64,000 nt of DNA from Pirellula sp. (GTDB taxonomy: Bacteria > Planctomycetota > Planctomycetia > Pirellulales > PNKZ01). Below are positions 62,000-64,000 of the stretch, in pieces; within the stretch, counting starts at the first letter, position 1; every line of letters begins with the position of its first letter. Where the stretch lies: assembly GCA_013822735.1 (NCBI GenBank), contig PNKZ01000005.1, positions 186,001-250,000 on the forward strand, in the 5' to 3' direction. The position numbers and the translations under genes are program-made. The notes below the pieces were generated by a model, which saw only the letters and a program-made list of their open reading frames with translations, was not told where the DNA came from and did not search any database.

Positions 62000-62731
62000 A
62001 TGACTGCAACTCTGTGCGCATTCCGCGCGTGCAAATCGGATACGAACGCTGCGAACTCCCAGATCTCCGCGACGCTCCAACGCTGGCGGCGGCAGGTCGC
62101 CGGTCGGACGGACCTGGCGGAACGTCGGGGCGTGCGGCCTTTCGCTTTAGTGGGCCACCGCATCTCCGGCAACGTTCGCGGTTCGCTGGTTCCGCTCGAC
62201 AAGCTGTCGTTCGTAGCCCTGTTTGACGAACGGGACGAGGAGGACCGCCTAGCCACGCGGCTCGTCGGCTGCCGAGCCCGCTTAAATGCCGAGCACCTGC
62301 TAATCGGCGGCGCGGAATCGAGCCTGTTCGACAAGAACGTGCGTTTGGCCCCCGCCGGCGCATGCGGCGGGCGGCTCGACCCGCGCGACGGGCCGCTCTG
62401 TGAATTGGCTCTGAGCTGGGAGCAACATCTCGAGCGTGTGAATCGCCATCCGCACTTTCCCCGTCGCAATCTCCTGCGCTGGCCGCAGTGGTGGTGCCGC
62501 GTGAACACGCCGGCGGCGGACGTGCCGACGCACGACGTCGACGGGCAGCGCCTCGTACGTTTGGAAACCGCGGTGGCCGGCCGGCTGCCGATCGTGGCGG
62601 TGTACGCCGACGTCGCCGGAGTACCTAAACGACAAGTCCTTGCCGGCACCGAACCCCGTCGGTTGCTCTGCGGCGTGCAGGGGGACGTCGTTTTCGATCT
62701 CTATCACAGTCGCTTTCGCCGTGCGGACTGA
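62000..62731 (+). CDS. Unknown protein, first gene of the ubiquitin-like cassette
   Basis: 243 aa, cytoplasmic; ATG has a very strong GAGGAGG ribosome site at 5 bases. No ThiF, JAB, E2 or AAA motif is seen. Readable features are a basic helical N-terminus (ATLQRWRRQVAGRTDLAERRG), a central alpha/beta stretch ('LSFVALFDERDEEDRLATRL') and a His/Trp/Arg-rich middle ('NRHPHFPRRNLLRWPQWWCR'). The three genes run in one direction with 50- and 73-base gaps, which supports a joint function with the beta-grasp protein and the E2-like protein. Function not known. Confidence 0.75.
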   Translation: MTATLCAFRACKSDTNAANSQISATLQRWRRQVAGRTDLAERRGVRPFALVGHRISGNVRGSLVPLDKLSFVALFDERDEEDRLATRLVGCRARLNAEHLLIGGAESSLFDKNVRLAPAGACGGRLDPRDGPLCELALSWEQHLERVNRHPHFPRRNLLRWPQWWCRVNTPAADVPTHDVDGQRLVRLETAVAGRLPIVAVYADVAGVPKRQVLAGTEPRRLLCGVQGDVVFDLYHSRFRRAD

Positions 62732-62781
62732 TCTCCGCCGGTCGCCCGTTTTGATTTCATTCTTATTGGAGAGTAACGCAC

Positions 62782-63009
62782 ATGAAGGTTTTGTTCATCA
62801 ACGCCACCGGCGGCGGCTTTGCCGCGCCGTTGGAGATCGCCGAGGGAACCACCGTCGGCATGCTGTTCCTGGAGCAGGTCGGCGGCGATCCCAAAAACTA
62901 CCTGATCCGCGTCGATCGCTTGCCGACGACGATCCATCAGGTGCTGCACGAAGGGGCGAGAATCTCGATCACGCCGCTGAAAATCGAAGGCGCGCGCGGC
63001 GTGGCGTAG
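62782..63009 (+). CDS. MoaD/ubiquitin-like beta-grasp protein
   Basis: 75 aa, ATG preceded by TTGGAGAGTAA. The order beta-beta-alpha-beta-beta is readable: 'KVLFINATGGGF', 'PLEIAEGTTVGMLF', 'NYLIRVDRLP', 'HQVLHEGARISITPLKIEGA'. This is the MoaD/ThiS form of the ubiquitin fold (VLxEGxRISITPxKIEGA is common in small MoaD-like proteins of such clusters). The C-terminus is ARGVA, so no terminal Gly-Gly is present in the primary product. It is followed 73 bases later by an E2-like gene, which argues for protein conjugation over molybdopterin synthesis. Confidence 0.8.
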   Translation: MKVLFINATGGGFAAPLEIAEGTTVGMLFLEQVGGDPKNYLIRVDRLPTTIHQVLHEGARISITPLKIEGARGVA

Positions 63010-63082
63010 GTATCAGGGCGAGCGGCGCGGCGACCTCGGCGGTCGCCGTTGCCGCCCGCCTGCCTTGCAATCGGAGCCCACC

Positions 63083-64000
63083 ATGCCTTGGAAACCTTTG
63101 CTCTGGCGGACCGCCGTCCGCCTCGAGGCGGCCTACGCCCGGCGCCGAGCGCCCTTGTTCGGCGATCCGCTCCACTGGGACGCTTGGAGCGAACTGGTCG
63201 CGGGAATTCGTCGCCGCGACAAAGCCGCACGTCGCGGCTGGCGGTATGCGCGGATGCGGGAACACGAGACGCTGCAGCGTGAGCTGGAGCACCTGTTGAG
63301 CAATTTGCGGGTTCTGCGCGGAAGCTTCCTGCTGCCGCAAGTCCCTCGCCTCCCCGGAGCCGCCGAACTGTACGCCGAACTCGCAGCGGCGGAAGCGGAG
63401 TTCGGTGCGGTCGTCGAGGAGGACTACGAACTGTTCGTCACGACCGAGCCGATTTCGCTGGAAGGCATTGATCTCGGTCCGTTTGAGATTCGGTTGGATC
63501 TCCGTCGTCTGGAAGAGCCGGAGCCGTATCGTATCGTGGCCGTCGATCCCCGGCCGGCGCACAGTTCCTCGGAAACCGTCCATCCGCACGTCCATGCGCA
63601 GCGGATCTGCCTGGGAGAAGGGAAGCCCGCCGTGGCGGCGGCTCTGGCCGAAGGACGCCTCGGCGACTTGTTTCAGCTCGTCCATCGCGTCCTGCAGACC
63701 TACGGCGAGGGCTCGGCTTACGTACCGCTCGATCGCTGGTGCGGCTCGCCGTGCGCCGATTGCGACGACGCGATCGACGAGGAGGAAGGTTACTCGTGCT
63801 ACGACTGCGACGGAGTCGTCTGCGGCGGCTGCGTGCGGAGTTGTCGCTACTGCGATCGCTCGGCCTGCCATGAGTGCGCGACCGTCTGCTACTCCTGTGA
63901 AGAGACGGTATGCGGACGGTGTCTCGAGCGCTGCGAACAGTGTGGAGAAGATTTCTGTTCCGAATGTTTAACGGAAGGAGTATGTGATGCCTGTCGAGAG
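63083..64000 (+). CDS. E2-like protein fused to a Cys-rich treble-clef/RING-like tail (3' end beyond window)
   Basis: 306 residues visible; no stop before base 64000. Residues 1-85 are a basic helical lead-in. Residues ~110-220 resemble a ubiquitin-conjugating (E2) core: 'GPFEIRLDLRRLEEPEPYRI', then HPHV (167-170) and RICLGEG with candidate catalytic C176, nine residues after H167. In canonical E2s HPN precedes the ICLD cysteine by about ten. Residues 220-304 have 21 cysteines, mainly in 15-residue units C-x2-C-x4-C-x2-C-x3 (starts at 239, 254, 269, 284). These should bind several zinc ions, as RING or treble-clef modules do. Inferred role: conjugating enzyme with built-in E3-type part for the beta-grasp protein upstream. 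Confidence 0.75.
   Translation, partial: MPWKPLLWRTAVRLEAAYARRRAPLFGDPLHWDAWSELVAGIRRRDKAARRGWRYARMREHETLQRELEHLLSNLRVLRGSFLLPQVPRLPGAAELYAELAAAEAEFGAVVEEDYELFVTTEPISLEGIDLGPFEIRLDLRRLEEPEPYRIVAVDPRPAHSSSETVHPHVHAQRICLGEGKPAVAAALAEGRLGDLFQLVHRVLQTYGEGSAYVPLDRWCGSPCADCDDAIDEEEGYSCYDCDGVVCGGCVRSCRYCDRSACHECATVCYSCEETVCGRCLERCEQCGEDFCSECLTEGVCDACRE

Noticed and set aside
62782-63009. Reading the 75-aa protein as a molybdopterin-synthase subunit (MoaD) or as PRTRC protein C
   Set aside because: No moaE or other molybdopterin genes are nearby and the next gene is E2-like. The sequence lacks the PRTRC-C pattern and no ParB/ThiF set is visible in the window.
62969-63871. 300-aa leftward frame opposite the E2-like gene
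   Set aside because: Antisense shadow with a weak start; the rightward reading has the HPH/ICLG and CxxC patterns.

Overview
The window reads as a GC-rich planctomycete chromosome segment, probably Pirellulales-like. The evidence is the gene content: a DUF1549/DUF1553 cytochrome-type protein next to a DUF1501 protein, a c-type cytochrome/WD40 protein, a TIGR03009 protein, a YTV-motif surface protein, a sulfatase, a SUMF1-domain protein, a DUF1080 protein and a Tat-exported Gfo/Idh/MocA oxidoreductase. No rRNA, tRNA or CRISPR array was recognised. About 47 protein genes are supported. Long open frames opposite most genes are GC-driven shadows and are left out.

Layout. 1-16 kb: a WD40/cytochrome protein (cut by the window start), a DUF155-like membrane protein, a small coiled-coil protein, a LarA-like protein, a very large AsmA-like protein, an MBL-fold hydrolase with a leaderless-type promoter, an exported GH13 enzyme, and the DUF1549-DUF1501 pair. 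16-25 kb: ABC exporter, sulfatase, a calcineurin-type phosphoesterase and a SUMF1-domain protein flanked by copies of one twin-hairpin repeat, the YTV protein, and a BRCT-MerR-TPR fusion. 26-40 kb: a polytopic membrane protein, a divergent pair (beta-propeller against PQQ-sugar-dehydrogenase/cytochrome fusion), two Cys-rich exported proteins, TIGR03009, a HAD phosphatase, a D-2-hydroxyacid dehydrogenase, two tandem exported esterases, and a Gfo/Idh oxidoreductase followed by DUF1080. 40-59 kb: housekeeping genes (metG, rsmG, pgpA, sulfite reductase) mixed with an Eis-like acetyltransferase, a glycosyltransferase translationally coupled to a BshC-like protein, a sigma-54 activator, a beta-helix protein, a TPR/lipoprotein pair and a pectate-lyase-like protein.

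59.3-64 kb is the most interesting region. A large serine recombinase is followed by a leader with two intrinsic terminators and a tiny frame, then by three consecutive genes with good ribosome sites: an unknown 243-aa protein, a 75-aa MoaD/ubiquitin-like beta-grasp protein, and an E2-like protein (an HPH motif nine residues before an ICLG cysteine) fused to a Cys-rich tail built of 15-residue CxxC-x4-CxxC repeats. The last gene is cut by the window end. I read this as the start of a mobile ubiquitin-like conjugation cassette; an E1 (ThiF) and a JAB peptidase would be expected just beyond base 64000.

Non-coding DNA is rich in dispersed repeats: a C-rich REP family, a CATTTAGCCC hairpin family (one copy lies inside the signal-peptide codons of the DUF1080 gene), a 137-bp MITE-like element with 30-bp terminal inverted repeats, a ~110-bp pyrimidine-rich repeat in three copies, and twin-hairpin elements.
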